Shown here piece after piece: positions 33,670 through 46,110 of a stretch of DNA of 64,000 nt. A program made the translations under genes and the position numbers. How positions within the stretch are numbered: position 1 is the first letter of the stretch; each line of letters opens with the position of its first letter. This DNA comes from Tetragonia tetragonoides (Eukaryota > Streptophyta > Magnoliopsida > Caryophyllales > Aizoaceae), in assembly GCA_038025085.1 (NCBI GenBank), contig CM076142.1, positions 11,320,001 through 11,384,000 on the forward strand, written 5' to 3'. The notes below the pieces were generated by a model that had not been told where the DNA came from, searched no databases, and worked only from the letters and a program-made list of their open reading frames with translations.

Positions 33670-33894
33670 ATGAAAATTAAACAAGCGTTGCATTTGACTA
33701 CACTGATCATTATCATTGTTTTGCCATTTGCAGCTCCAATTAGAAATATCATAATCTTGTTGATGCAAGAAACAGCAAGGGCTCAATTAAAGCGAGGCCC
33801 ACTTTTTCCTTTGGGTAGGTGTACATTCTCAAACATAATATCATCATCTCTAATGCTACAAAGCTTTAAGAGGGTTTTATACTTTTATCTTTAA
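33670..33894 (+). CDS. Possible small secreted peptide (74 residues), unproven
   Basis: The frame begins with Lys-rich MKIKQ and a hydrophobic run (LTTLIIIIVLPFAA), like a signal peptide, then TARAQLKRGPLFPLGR. A TATA-like stretch 'atttatatag' lies about 85 bp upstream (33579-33588). There are no cysteines and no family I recognise. The frame could be chance, since the surroundings are AT-rich. Confidence 0.22.
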   Translation: MKIKQALHLTTLIIIIVLPFAAPIRNIIILLMQETARAQLKRGPLFPLGRCTFSNIISSSLMLQSFKRVLYFYL

Positions 33895-34029
33895 CACATC
33901 ATTAAACTTAAAACCTCTACTTTATAATGTGGCTACAAACCTCTAAGAAGGTTTTTGCATGTGCCACATTATAGCCTATAAACCAGGTTTGTCTAGACAA
34001 AACCGATTTGTACATACTTGAGGTTTACT

Positions 34030-34650
34030 TAGAGGTGACAATCGAGCGGATCGGGTCGGATTTAGGTCGGTCTTTTCGATTTCGGGTCATTACGGGTTCG
34101 GGTAATATCGGGTCGGAATAGTAATCGGGTCGGATTGGGTCGAGTCGGATTGATTCGTGTTTATGCTGATCTCGGGTAACGGGTCAACTCAAATCGGGTT
34201 AGTTCGGGTTTTGGTTAAGTCGGATTCGGGTTAGTTCGATCAGGTCAAATTTAAATCATGTTACAGAGCATATAAAGTCGAAAATAATATGAAAAGCTCA
34301 AAAAAAAGTGGGGTAATGTTGTTGTCGTTGTTTGTAATATGAAAAGCTCAATTTTAAATCAAAATTTTCAATAAATAATATGGACTATATGTGTTTAGTT
34401 AGTATTTTTTCAATCATTTTGAATATTATATCAATGTAAGTCGAATATATTCGGGTTTCGGGTACAGTCGATTCGGGTTCATTTTGATTTCGGGTAACTT
34501 CGGGTCAGGTATTATCGGTTTCGGGTCAGTTCGGAGAACGAGTGTTGTCGGGTGTCGGGTTTTACCAGGTCGAGTCGGGTCGTTTTCGGATAATGACATT
34601 TGATACATTTTCGGGTGTCGGGCAGATCGGGTCGAGTTTTGCCAGCTCTA
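34030..34650. mobile_element. hAT-like non-autonomous element, 'tcgggtcggg' type
   Basis: The inverted ends are TAGAGGTGACAATCG and TTTTGCCAGCTCTA, with a perfect 8-bp target duplication GGTTTACT (34022-34029 and 34651-34658). Inside are repeats of 'cgggtcgg' and no gene. Confidence 0.88.
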
Positions 34651-34658
34651 GGTTTACT

Positions 34659-35245
34659 ATAAGTTTATCACTATGGAGAGAAGGTTTTTATAATAGGTTT
34701 TTTCCCCACAAACCTCCTACAAAAACCTTGCACTGGAGATATTCACAGATAATATACTTACATTTTTTATTTTTTTTGATACGAGGAACCCTCACCCACT
34801 ACTCTTTGAGTGTGCACCGGATAAACCCCGAGTGTATGAAATAAGTATACCTACATAGTTACATGTGTTAGCATACTAAATTTAATTGGTCGTGTAGCAG
34901 CATTAAATTCCTTGACTAGCTATCCTATTATTTGAGGTGCCTGCAAACTAATGCAAAGAAAATAGTCAATCACTGTGATCGACAATGGATAGGCTAAAAA
35001 AATAATTTAATGGTCATGCTTATTTCTGTCTAGAATTGGGTTTAAGAGAGATTTTGATGCATAATTTATAATGATAACCTCATCATTAGCCATTCGGTAT
35101 GAAATGTAAATGATAGAACGACGTTGAAATAAAAAAGTGGTCAACCCTTATATATATGAATTTCTCCTATCCTCAATGTGTAGCAATTTTGTTTTTTTTG
35201 GGGTGGGCCTATATAGCATATTTAGGTTCATCTATATCACAAATA
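34659..35245. other. Intergenic, no gene seen
   Basis: AT-rich DNA without supported features. No open frame here has family features. Confidence 0.5.
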
Positions 35246-35526
35246 CAAAAACTTGTGTGGACATAGTCTAGGGTGGACTAATACTTGGAGTCACCCCTCT
35301 ATGTCACCGGGAGCCACCCCCTTCTAAAAGTGGAGCCACCCCTACTTCACCTAGAGCCACCCCTCAAATTTATACTTGGCACCACCCCCACTTCACCTGG
35401 AGCCACCCCCTTACTTTACCTGAAACTACTCTCTTACTTTACCTGGAGCTACCCCGTACTTCACATGGAGTCACCCCTCAAAATTACTTGGTCCACGATG
35501 AACTAAGTCCACACAAGACCTGCTGA
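35246..35526. mobile_element. TIR element with 21-bp motif, copy 5, with perfect 12-bp target duplication
   Basis: It runs from CAAAAACTTGTGTGGAC to TCCACACAAGACCTGCTGA and is flanked by ATATCACAAATA at 35234-35245 and 35527-35538. 281 bp. The interior has about eight degenerate units of 'ggagccacccctacttcacct'. This is the cleanest copy of the family. Confidence 0.85.
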
Positions 35527-35538
35527 ATATCACAAATA

Positions 35539-38500
35539 TGACTATAAGATTGTTTATGTTAATAAACATAAAATATTTGACAATAATATGTTACCTTAAT
35601 GGTTAAAATTTTACGACATTAAATATCGGGTTTAATTCTCTTATCCTCCATGTTCGAATATGTATGTATTGATTAAACTGAATTGAATTGAATTGAATTA
35701 AACTCAACTCAACTTAATCAATTACTGAGTAAATGGAAAAGAATACACCTTCAGCTTTTTCGAGTCGTTGAAATAATGAACAACAATGTTGGAAAATGAG
35801 AAGTTAATGACTAAATTTGCTACTAAAGTGCAAGGATTGATTAAGAATTATGTCAAAACTCAAGACCATGTATCGATGTATGTATATTTGTAGTATTAAA
35901 CTTATTTCTGAATAACTTTTTGTAAAAAATTAAAAATAAAAATAAAAATAATCATCTTAAAATGAAGGGAGTATAGTTTGCACATATTTTAAAAATATTT
36001 ATTGACAAAAATAAAAAATAAAAATAATCATCTTAAAATAGAGGAATATAGTTTTCTCTCACATTTTACTATTTTAAACTAGTTCAATACAATTTAATGG
36101 AGATCAATTCAATTGAAAAGAACACACTCTGTTGGAAGAGAATATGATGCCGAGATTGCAAATATGGTAGTAAAAACAACTTATTAAAAAAGGGTAATGG
36201 AATCACTTCTAAATATCTTGTTTGACATGCATATATATATATAGCTTTAAATGAAACGAAATGACAATAATTAGAGCTTGTACGGTGGTTACCGCTATTA
36301 ATGTAGCCACCATAATTTTGCACGACAGTCGTTGATCACCTTTTTGGTTAAACCATAATATTTAATTATTTATTGTAATGTGGTTGCAACTATAATAATT
36401 AAAAATAATTGGCTAGTGGGTCTAACCAAATTTTTAATCGGTCATAAATATTCTACCAATAATCAATTTGTTATGACCGATAGTATAACTGGTTATGACC
36501 AAATAAACTAACATCATAAAATCTAAATTGGGTAATATTAAATCGAAATTAGTCTTACCCAATTTAGTGAAACCAATTAACAATTGAGATTGAGATCAAC
36601 GACTGTAATGCATAGTTATGGAGACTATAATTTAGTGATAACCACCATACAAATAATCATTATTTTGATACGATGAGAGTGTACTTCCTACCGTCTTATA
36701 CAGTTACACTAATCGTTTTTTTGCATCATTTGGCTGAAAAGAGTCTCGATTAAGGCACAAAATCTCTCTAAATAAATAGGGGACAAGATTCATTTAGTGG
36801 GACGATCTTGGATCAAATGAATAATGGATCATGCAAAGAAAGGTAGTAGTACCATCGGGTCAGAAATCAAAAGTCCAAGCAGAAGATTTTTTTATGGGAC
36901 TCCCAATGGATTCTTCCCCTCACGTTCACAAATCACGAAGGACCCCCAATCACATGCTCCAATAGTTCTAATGAACAACATAACCATATATCGTTGTTGC
37001 TCATTTCACCTCCACTTAATTAATTTCACTTTTAATTTTCTAGGTTCATTACATCTACTTCGTCAACTATATAAACAACATAGGGGCCTTTTATTTATTT
37101 CCATAATAAATATTGTTTCAGTTCTTTAATTTATGGAGGACTCACATTTATAAGTGGAGAATGTGTATGGTAGTATGAGATGTTCAACAACTATGTTTAA
37201 GACTAAAAGAGGTCAGAGAGTGAAGTTGTGGAAGATTGTCCATCTGCCATAAGGTAGTTTTTTTTTTGTTTTTTTTTTTTAAAATTCACTGAATTGAACT
37301 GAACCGAATGATAATACCTAAGAGAAAAAATATATTATTAAACTCTAATAAACTGAATAAATTGCAATGAACTGATTTTAAAATAAGTGGAAAAGAATAC
37401 ATCTTATGTTAGGGAAAACGCTTTGACTCTTAAATCAACATAAGAGAGCATAATGAGTAATGAGGCTACAAATAATTAACCAAATTGTTATGGACGAGCA
37501 TTCAAGTGATGTTATGACATATTCTTATAGAGGTTTTGGAGGGTAAGGGAAGGGAATGAAATCGGGAGGGGGAGGGAGGAGGATGGAGGAGGGTAAAAGA
37601 GGAGAAACATTTAATGTGTTTGGTAAATTCACCTCTCATTAATTTCCTCCCACTTTGGGGAGAACAAAAGTTGGATTCATGGAGGGGAATAGAGGGGTTG
37701 TTCCCCTCCATTCATCTTCCTTCCCATCTTCTAAAAAACTCACATAGAGCGAGAATTCCCCTCCTTTCTTTCCATTCTCCAACTCCCAAACAAATTTTTC
37801 ACGTTTATATACAGGTCTTAACTTGTTTGGTAATTAGCGGATGTATCAAAATTTAGCGGATTGGGGTTACTTTAGAGGATTTGAGTAGAAAATCTGCTTG
37901 GTTAATAGCGGATTGAATTGAAACCGCTAATTTTCAATCCGCTAAAAAAGTAGTTTTTTCAAGTTAGCGGATTCTAATCATTAAAGAAAGGACATAATCA
38001 TCCACATTTATATAAATCAGTTAATTCACCAAACACATTTATACAAATCAGCTAATATAATTCTTTGGTCAAATCCACTAATACAATCCTCTAGTCAAAT
38101 CTGCTAATGCAATTCGCTATCCGCTAATTGCCAAAAAAGGCCACATACTCAGCTCAAAAGAAAAGGAAAAATATATCAAAAAAAAAAGAAAAGTGAAAAA
38201 AAAAAGGAAAGAAAGAAAATCAAATACATGTAATGGCCCACCAGCCGCACAATAGGCTGACAAAAAAAGAGGACCACAAGGGACATGAAGGGTACAGTGT
38301 CTTGGGCATCGACTGGTGTTAGGCATGGTCGCCATTACTGAGATGGTCCAAACAGGCCAACTGTTCATGAGTTTGCACTCTCATCCTGCCCAAATGTTTT
38401 AAAGGTACTTCATTCAGCTGTCTTACATACGTAGATCAGATCCTATCGCTGGATATGGCGTAGTCTATTGGATTTGGTGTATAATTACATACTGGTATGA

Positions 38501-38732
38501 ATATGATCATACATCAATTCTAACAAGTGTTCGCAACTATGGAAAGAGTCACCCAGAGAATGTTTAAACACAATCATGCAGCCAAAATGATCACATTGAA
38601 TGCTCATTTAGGAAATATGGATATATATACCTTTCAACAAGAACTCATGAGGATTACTATATATTTTTTGAAATGAGCCAAATGATCTCCTTAATGATAT
38701 GTATTGGGACCAAATTTGGAATGAATATTTAG
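35539..38732. other. Intergenic DNA with MITE remnants, no gene
   Basis: Two foldback elements are visible. About 36274-36650 has ends 'tgtacggtggttaccgc' and 'gtgataaccaccatacaaa'. About 37820-38145 has ends 'tttggtaattagcggat' and 'atccgctaattgccaaa'. 37530-37770 is a purine/pyrimidine-rich 'ggaggg..ccctcc' stretch that may be a third. I see no supported coding sequence. Confidence 0.5.
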
Positions 38733-39002
38733 TAGACCTGGTAAATAAGTCGGGTTGAGTCACATTAGTAGACCTGGCAAATAAGTCGGGTTGAGTCACA
38801 TTGGGGTCGGGTCAATATAAGGTTGTTATGTCGGGTCTTTAGCGGTCCGGGTCGGGTTTTTGGGTCAAACAACTCTTGTCTCACAAACTTCGGGTCGGGT
38901 AGTTCGGGTTGGGGTCACTAGCAAGTCGACTCTCTTCGGATCGGGTCTTAAGCTGGTCGGGTTCGAAGGGTTTTCTGATCGGGTCAGATTTTGCCAGATC
39001 TA
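38733..39002. mobile_element. hAT-like element, short 'tcgggt' type
   Basis: The ends TAGACCTGGTAAATAAG and GATTTTGCCAGATCTA are inverted. AATATTTAG flanks it on both sides (38724-38732 and 39003-39011; 8 or 9 bp depending on where the end is placed). The left end is duplicated in tandem (the 'gtagacctggnaaataagtcgg' start recurs at 38768). Confidence 0.8.
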
Positions 39003-39516
39003 AATATTTAGGAAGATGATCCCCTAAGCTACACTCTTATTTCCAAATTGTGTCATACTTCATAGTTAAACATATTTGAGGACCTCTGGTAAACAAAGAA
39101 AAAAAAAGTGGAGGACTTTAAGACTTAAGAGTTGAGAGTAGAGATATAACTGCAAAGTAAGGAAAAATGCAGAAACTATGCAAAACAACTTGGAATTACT
39201 GTTTTCAGGTTTGGTGATTGCTTGTAAAGTGAGAATTTTCAGAACCTACACTCTTGAATCCATAACTGATAAGTGATAAGTGATAACCCATGTCCTTTGG
39301 GAGGAATGACGACACATTTAAGCAACATGGATTTTGCTAGTTTGTGACAAAAATGCAAATTGGTTCTATAAAATACCAAGTGATATTGGCCATTAATTAG
39401 TTATACATAGGCACTCACAGGAAACTATATCGCCTATCATTGACAAGAATAAGTTAAATATTCACTACATCTATTGAGAAAAGCATAGCATATCATACCA
39501 TCAACAGAGTTGTATA

Positions 39517-39642
39517 TAACTTGGGATGGGTAGCGTAGTGGCGCATCCCCCAGTCACCCCCTACAACGATTTGGGATCGAGTCTTATTACCCTATAAAAA
39601 GAGTGGTTTCCTTGCAATTTAAAAAAAAAAAAAAAGATAAAA
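39517..39642 (+). mobile_element. tRNA-derived SINE with 11-bp target duplication
   Basis: It contains a box-A-like 'gtagcgtagtggc' (39529) and a box-B-like 'gggatcgagtctta' (39570), and ends in a poly(A) run (39620-39635). Perfect AGAGTTGTATA repeats lie at 39506-39516 and 39643-39653. Confidence 0.8.
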
Positions 39643-39704
39643 AGAGTTGTATAGTATACATTCAACTATTCAAGCAATGGATCCTCTAGTTAAGGAATGA
39701 GAAA

Positions 39705-42700
39705 TCACCACCTGATATTACCACAAGTAGTTGTTCCACTGTCATCATGGAAAGTCTCCCTTTCTACATCCATTAAGGACCAACGTTCAGGCTGTGATAT
39801 CACCAGGCTGTTCTCATTTCCAAGGAGAAAATGTGGACTTCTATTTTCCTGTCCTAAAATCTGCAGAATTTTATTAGTGGAGATGTCATTTTGTTTCTCT
39901 GAGAAACCAGTTAAAGACTTACAATTAAGCTCCTGATTCGAACTGGTGCCTTTAAAGAGATGTAGAGCTTCAACAGAAGGGCAATTCCTTTCGTATTCCA
40001 TGTTTCCAGCATCGCGATGATTTATTTGTGGAAGAATGAAGAAACTGCTATCTCTAAATATGTTCGTGAGGAAGCTACCATCACCTGGTTCCAGTTGTTC
40101 TAGACCACATGGCAAGGTAAATGGAGCACATATGGATCTCGCAACTAAATCGTCTTGGTCTTCCAAGTGATGTCTTTGAACATGATGATCCTGACAGCCG
40201 TACCAAGGTAAATGCAACAAAGAGCTGCTATGTTCTGAACTATGACGATCTTCAATGCTCATAGATGATGGTAAAGGATATATATGAAGCTCCATACCCC
40301 TTGTATCCTGTAACTCCTGCGTATCCAAATCACCAGTACCCCAACCAAGTAACAATGGAGAGCGTTCTCTTCTAGCCTCAAAGTCATTCTGGTAATCAAG
40401 TTCAGCAGAACCCCTGAGATGAGATGAATCAGAAATTCTAGATTTTTCAAATGAGCCATCAAAAGCAGAATTACACCAGCCATCTGTACTTAATGCTGCT
40501 CCTGTATCCAATTTAAAGTCAAATTTCTCATCTTTGTAGTTGATACTATTTCCCTTAGTACGATGAGCAGCAAAGGAGCCATAACTTCCATTATGAACCC
40601 CATATGAATGAGTACGGTCTCTAAATCTGCATGGATGACGACTGCTAACACCATCGTACGCGATTAGGCCATCCACTCCTTGCTTGAGGATGTTGGTGGT
40701 GGTGTGGCAGGGTGTAGAATAATCATAGTCTTCATTACTGCACATCGATAAATTTCTATCACCAAATCTGTTCAATCTGTTCGACCAACAATCAGTAGAA
40801 TAATCATAATCTTCGTTACTCCACGTCACAAGATTTCCATCTCCATATCTGTTCGCCCAAGACTCAGTAGAATAATCATAATCTTCATTACTCCATGTCA
40901 CAAGATTTCCATCTCCAAAACTGTTCGACCAACTCACAGAACCCATATCATTTGACGAGCTTCCTGCCTCATATCCGTTTTTATACCCAAGAAGCATTCT
41001 GTTGGGACATCTAATTCCAGTAGAGCCAATCTCTTCAACTGCCGGACTATAAGGAACTCTCTTCTTGAATTTGTGAGGCCGAGGGGAACAGCCACTACTA
41101 TCTAAGAAGCAACCCTCTTCGGCCTTCATTGAAGTATCCAAGTTTTCATTGAATTGAATATTGGAATCAGGGGAAGGATGCAGCTGCAGTTTCTCTTTGG
41201 CATCTGCTTGTCTTAAATGTTGAGCTTGCAACTGCTCAAAGACAAATGATTAATGTTAAGACAAAAGAAGAAGAGAGGACTTATCGTTAAGTGCATACAA
41301 GTCATGAATCTCGGTCAAATGAGTGAAGGTTAAGGAATTTACAGCATTTTCAGGATTCTCAGGAAGCAGCCGGCGTAGGAGCAGAGAGACCAAATCACAC
41401 CTGTTAAAATATCTGTCAATGGTTTTTGAAGCAAGTAAGGAACAGAGGCCAAAGAAATTACATTCATGCACCTAACTCCTTTGGCAGTTCCTCAGTTTCA
41501 GGAAACAAGGTCATTGCAATGTGCTGGCGTAACTTCAGCCTCTTAGACAAAAATATATCTCCATCTTCCGCTTGGCTTTCTGACCGTAAGAATGTGAATT
41601 TGATAGCATTAGTTGGCATGATAGTATTTCAGCATATATGATCCAGATTCCTACAACATTTTGAAGCTTAGAGATATCTCTCTGGTCAATGACCGGTGGT
41701 TGATATTCAATAATGACCTCACTCATAATCTCTCCAATAATTTGACCCGGAAAAGGAAAAAACACAATTAACCATAGACCATACCTGGCTTTGCCGATGC
41801 ATTGGAAGTTGTGGAGAGAAAAGAATCTAGATCAGTGGTTGTTGGCGTTCTAATAAGAAATGAGGATTTGGACTTCTCATGATCATTATGTACATTGCGG
41901 ATCATATCTATCAAAAATCAAAGCCCACAGCAATTAGTTAAGTGCATAAAATGTGGTACAAAAAGGAAACAAGTAAAGCAATGCACCTGAACTTTCTAGG
42001 GAAGCCTCTTTTAGAGTCATGAATGAATCAATATCACCAGTTGTAGACTTTGTAACAACACGTGAAGAACTGGGATCCTTCTGTTTCGCGTGACTAATTT
42101 CTGCATACGACATCAAGTTTAATCCCTAGCTCAGCAACATAACAAGCTCAGACTCGCTGATTCAGATACCAAAGCAAGCTCCTTTTTAGACCTTCCCATA
42201 GCAATATTTCTTAAAAAGGACATTAGCAAGTAACCTACCTCCAACACTGTTGCTTGATCTGAATTTCCTTGTGTGACTCCTCTCCCCGCCAACAGGATTT
42301 TGACGAGTAGTCCCACTGACATCTTGCTTTGATTTCTTAAAAAATGCAAACTCGGAGGTTTTCGGGTTACTTGAAGCTGCAAGAGCCCTATTGCATCAGG
42401 TGAATAGCACAACCAAATTCATAACAACGAAGAAAAACCAAGGCTGTTCCAACTTAAAGAACTTTCTATAAATAGCAATTCAAAATAATAAACACCAGCT
42501 AATTTGCTTATGCAGATATCCTACATTGTGGTTGTGGAGCTTCTGTCACTTCACATGGTACAGAACAAGCATCAAATCCACCACTTGGAGAATGATTTAG
42601 ATTCGCTCGGGTTTCAGGGTCCTTGAACCTCACCCTTTTCGAATTCGTCATATCTGGAAAACAAAAGGAAGATTAAGTAACAATATAGCTTGATTTTTGC

Positions 42701-43373
42701 CTAAGCACAGCAAAGGTAAAGAATTAAACAATAAATTTTCATTGCTTTATGATCTGTTATTACATCTCACTCCAGATCGAGCACTAACCTTACTGAAAAA
42801 GATTTTCTCCTCTTTCACATATTATCAATCTCGAACGAGTGACGCCTTCATATGATTATAGGTTAACTGATCATTATCCATTTCTTATAGAATAACTTTC
42901 ATTTTAATCGATCAATTGTATAACATTGCTTAATTATTAACTTATCACCATGTTGAATACTATGGCAATAGTCCAATTAAGAGCTGCCAAATTCCAATTT
43001 GTCGAAATAGATTCACAGTGGTTCTTATCACTAAACCTAAATTTAGAGCATTTTCAAACCCTAAAAATCCATCGTTCATTTCAATCAAGTTAAGTACTCA
43101 ACTTCAACCAAAACAAAACCTAAAATACCAGTAAGTCATAATGAAATCAGCATTTACCAAATGACGGAAATTTCTAAATTGATTAAAATTGAATTAACGA
43201 AATTAATGAATCGGAAACCCTAATTGATGAAACAAATAAGAATAATAAGCATTTACGACATAATTTTGATGAAAGAGAGAACCTGAAGTTTCGTCGTTAG
43301 AACTCGAATCACGAAATTGGGTTTGGGAGGTTTGCCATTGCTTTCGAGGTTGACTTCCGAAACGTTTCTTCAT
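39705..43373 (-). CDS. Unrecognised plant protein, 760 residues, with triplicated repeat
   Basis: Eight predicted exons: 43373-43283, 42653-42525, 42376-42239, 42100-41987, 41907-41785, 41579-41477, 41400-41343 and 41231-39705. Phases agree throughout. The N-terminus is basic and Ser-rich (MKKRFGSQPRKQW, SKRVRFKDPETR). A short conserved-looking segment with KRLKLRQHIAMTLFPETEELPKECDLVSLLLRRLLPE spans exons 6-7. The last exon is long and low in recognisable domains: Ser, Asp, His and Tyr-rich, with a threefold NEDYDYST repeat. No signal peptide or membrane span; the basic N-terminus suggests a nuclear protein. I do not recognise the family. The exon 6 donor (GA|GTTAGG) and the exon 7 end were chosen to keep frame and are the least certain. 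Confidence 0.68.
40721..40930 (-). repeat. Triplicated 69-78-bp coding repeat
   Basis: Three in-frame units each encode a segment like NRYGDGNLVTWSNEDYDYST. The two 5' units are nearly identical (W-S-N-E-D-Y-D-Y kept), while the third is longer and diverged (NLSMCSNEDYDYST). The near identity suggests recent unequal crossing-over. Confidence 0.88.
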
Positions 43374-44503
43374 CTTTCTGAACGGCGAAAATGGCAGAAA
43401 TACGGAGACGAGAAAATCAGACACATTTTGGGCGCCAAACCTTTTCAAAAACCACGAGGTGCGAGTTTCGGTTTGATAAAGCGTCTTAAAATTTTGGTTC
43501 TTGTAGTTAGCGGGGTAGAGTGTAGACCGTATATCCTTTTGTGGCAAAATTCAATGTGTGAATTGTATTAAGGAATATGACATTGATTAAGCGCGTAATA
43601 TCAGAGTACTAAAGATTAAAAAGTTTCAATCAAAGAAAAAAAAGTAAAAAAAAGTTAAAATGTTATGTTCAGATAGATTGTGAATACTAAAGTTGTCAAG
43701 TTAAATACTTCAAATGTTCGACAATTTTTAAGAAAAGTTGTTATGAGTTTGGAGTTGAGTGCAAAAACTTTTATGCACTAGTCTCACACGGTGAGATCGG
43801 GCATGTCAGGCGCACGAGTAGCCCTGATGTACCCCATCCTCAAGGCCTCACCCCAACATACTAACTCCCGGCGTGTAGTACTAATGTATTTGGATGCCAA
43901 TTATGTTACAACTACATGGATAATTTTTACGTGAAAAGAGGGAAGATGAAATGCATCTTAACTACAAGACGCCTCCTCAGACCTCAATTGACGAATAAGC
44001 TTAGAAGAAGCTAATTGGTTTAACGTATTTATAATCGTCAATTATATGACATCACAATATTTATGTGGACATCTTGAAATTAATTATGACGAAGCAGTAA
44101 TTTGAGGCATTTTCTCTTTTATTACAAATTGCAGTGGAAGAAAATCACACCAAAACAAATCCAGCTTATAGAATGTCAATTATTTTCATTGAAGTAGGAG
44201 GTTTTTTTTTTAATACTTTAAGAATTCACAGACATTAGCTCGAAGCGCATCCTTTTTTCTGCGACAAATGATAGATTAGAAACTATTGTTTTGCTATGAA
44301 CATAGCTAAAATAAGGCCGTGAGGCATATATCACAGAAGTAAAGGACGGATCTATAAGGTTAAAATTGAGCATTGTCAATATTGAGAATCGATGGATTCT
44401 TATTGTTACGTCACATATCTCGCGAGTGAACTCCTCCATAAGAGTTCAAGACATGATTAATGAGACACATAAAGGGAGCGTAATCCCTTTTTTTCGTAGC
44501 TAA
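43374..44503. other. Intergenic region between divergent genes
   Basis: It lies between the start of the unknown gene (minus) and psaE (plus), about 1.5 kb in all with the next entry. No gene is recognised. Confidence 0.5.
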
Positions 44504-44510
44504 GATAAGG
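44504..44510 (+). promoter_or_regulatory. Candidate I-box (GATAAGG) upstream of psaE
   Basis: GATAAGG lies about 400 bp before the psaE ATG. I-boxes (GATAAG) are frequent in light-regulated photosynthesis promoters. A single match of this length can occur by chance. Confidence 0.35.
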
Positions 44511-44905
44511 GAAATAAAATGGGTCGAGTATTGAATTGATTTTTTGCTCAAAAGGATTTAGACTTTTTAGTTTTATACTTTTGTCATTGACCCTCAAACC
44601 CAAAAACGTCCCTATCAATAAACCCCGTGGCAATCTCAAAGCTATGAAAAAGATAACACCAATAACACGAACCATAGGAAAGAGATATGGTGGACAGGTG
44701 TCAATCAATCAGTGGTGCAAAACATATTTCCTTGTGTCTCAAACTGAACTCCAGGATTTTAAGAGATAGAAAGAAAGAAAGAAACCAGTTAGTAAATACA
44801 AAGCTCCTGAAGAAAAACTTCGCCATTTACAGACAACACATACATCTCTGACTTGCGTTTTCCTAGCAAGGAAGAAAAGAGGAGAGAGAAAGAAGAAAAG
44901 AAGAG

Positions 44906-46110
44906 ATGGCAAGCATTAGCATGGCATCATTTGCTGCCCGGGTTGGTCTGACCCCAGTGGTGTCTAACAGAAACTCTTCAAGGAGCACAAGGTTGGTTGT
45001 CCGGGCAGCTGAGGAGTCTGCTGCCCCAGCTGCTGCTGCTGCTGCCCCAGATGCCCCAGCTGCTGCTCCTGCTAAGCCTCCTCCAGTTGGACCTAAGAGA
45101 GGATCCAAGGTTTGTCAAATTTTATATCTTGGTTTTTCATTCTTCAATTGATACTAGTGATTAATTACTTGCATATCTTAATGTTATAGTTTATGAACAG
45201 GATAGTAATGAAATGTTAAGTTTGTTGTATACGCCGTAAATATGTCACCTAGCTTAGCTGGTAAAGTTTAACGGATGGTATGTACGTACAACGGACTTGG
45301 ATATGAACTATGAAACCTGTGTTTATCCGACGCTATTAGAAAGATGGAGACATGGACTATGTAGGTCAGATAAAGATTTGGTGATGAACTCAAATTACAT
45401 AAGCCTATGGAACATGGGATGGTTTTGATTAAATTAAATTTGCAATCCATAATTCCGTACAATTAAAAGCATATCATGTTTCATTTTCTTATATCTCGTT
45501 GGAATTAGAAAGTGCAGTATTTTATACTTACACAAGAAAAGCTGGTCAGATAGATGTATGATCTACTGGTTAAATTTGAACAGAAGAGTCAAAGATGAAT
45601 AGTGAGTATCTATGAGAGGGGAAGGATATACTCAAAAAGAAATTGGAAATAAGAGAGCAAGGATATGTACCTACGCGAAACGCTTTGGAATGGTGTCGAG
45701 CCTTGGATTGGATATGGAATCCATCTTCATCATGTTATGTCTTTGTTTTAAGCTGTAAAAATGAAAGTAGAGGTAAGTTTATGAACTATATGAACCAATA
45801 AGTGATGTGAAAGAGTGGATGATGCAGGTGAGAATTCTGAGGAAGGAATCATACTGGTACAAGGGTGTTGGATCAGTGGTTGCTGTTGACCAGGTACTCA
45901 AAATCTCTGCTTTCAACATACTATGATGTTAATTACCTCCAAATTGATGGTTTTGTTTCTTTGGGATAATATTACTGATCTTAATGCAAATTTTGTTATA
46001 TGCAGGACCCAAAAACAAGATACCCAGTTGTGGTTCGATTCAACAAGGTCAACTACGCCAATGTATCAACCAACAACTATGCACTGGATGAGATCCAAGA
46101 AGTTGCATGA
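44906..46110 (+). CDS. psaE: Photosystem I reaction centre subunit IV (PsaE), plastid precursor
   Basis: Exons 44906-45109, 45828-45893 and 46006-46110 (all phase 0) give 124 residues. The first about 33 residues are a chloroplast transit peptide ([22 protein letters not shown]), followed by an Ala/Pro-rich mature N-terminus ([12 protein letters not shown]). The SH3-like PsaE fold comes next: [61 protein letters not shown]. PsaE sits on the stromal side of photosystem I, helps dock ferredoxin and supports cyclic electron flow. The frame is complete and typical in length. The 718-bp first intron holds no gene. Confidence 0.97.

Noticed and set aside
41535..41765. QIIGEIMSEVIIEYQPP frame as an extra exon of the unknown gene
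   Set aside because: No acceptor/donor pair keeps phase with both neighbours, while direct splicing 41785 to 41579 gives matching phase.
45245..45340. tRNA-like sequence in psaE intron 1 ('agcttagctggtaaag')
   Set aside because: A box-A-like start is present but no box B at the right distance and no cloverleaf.
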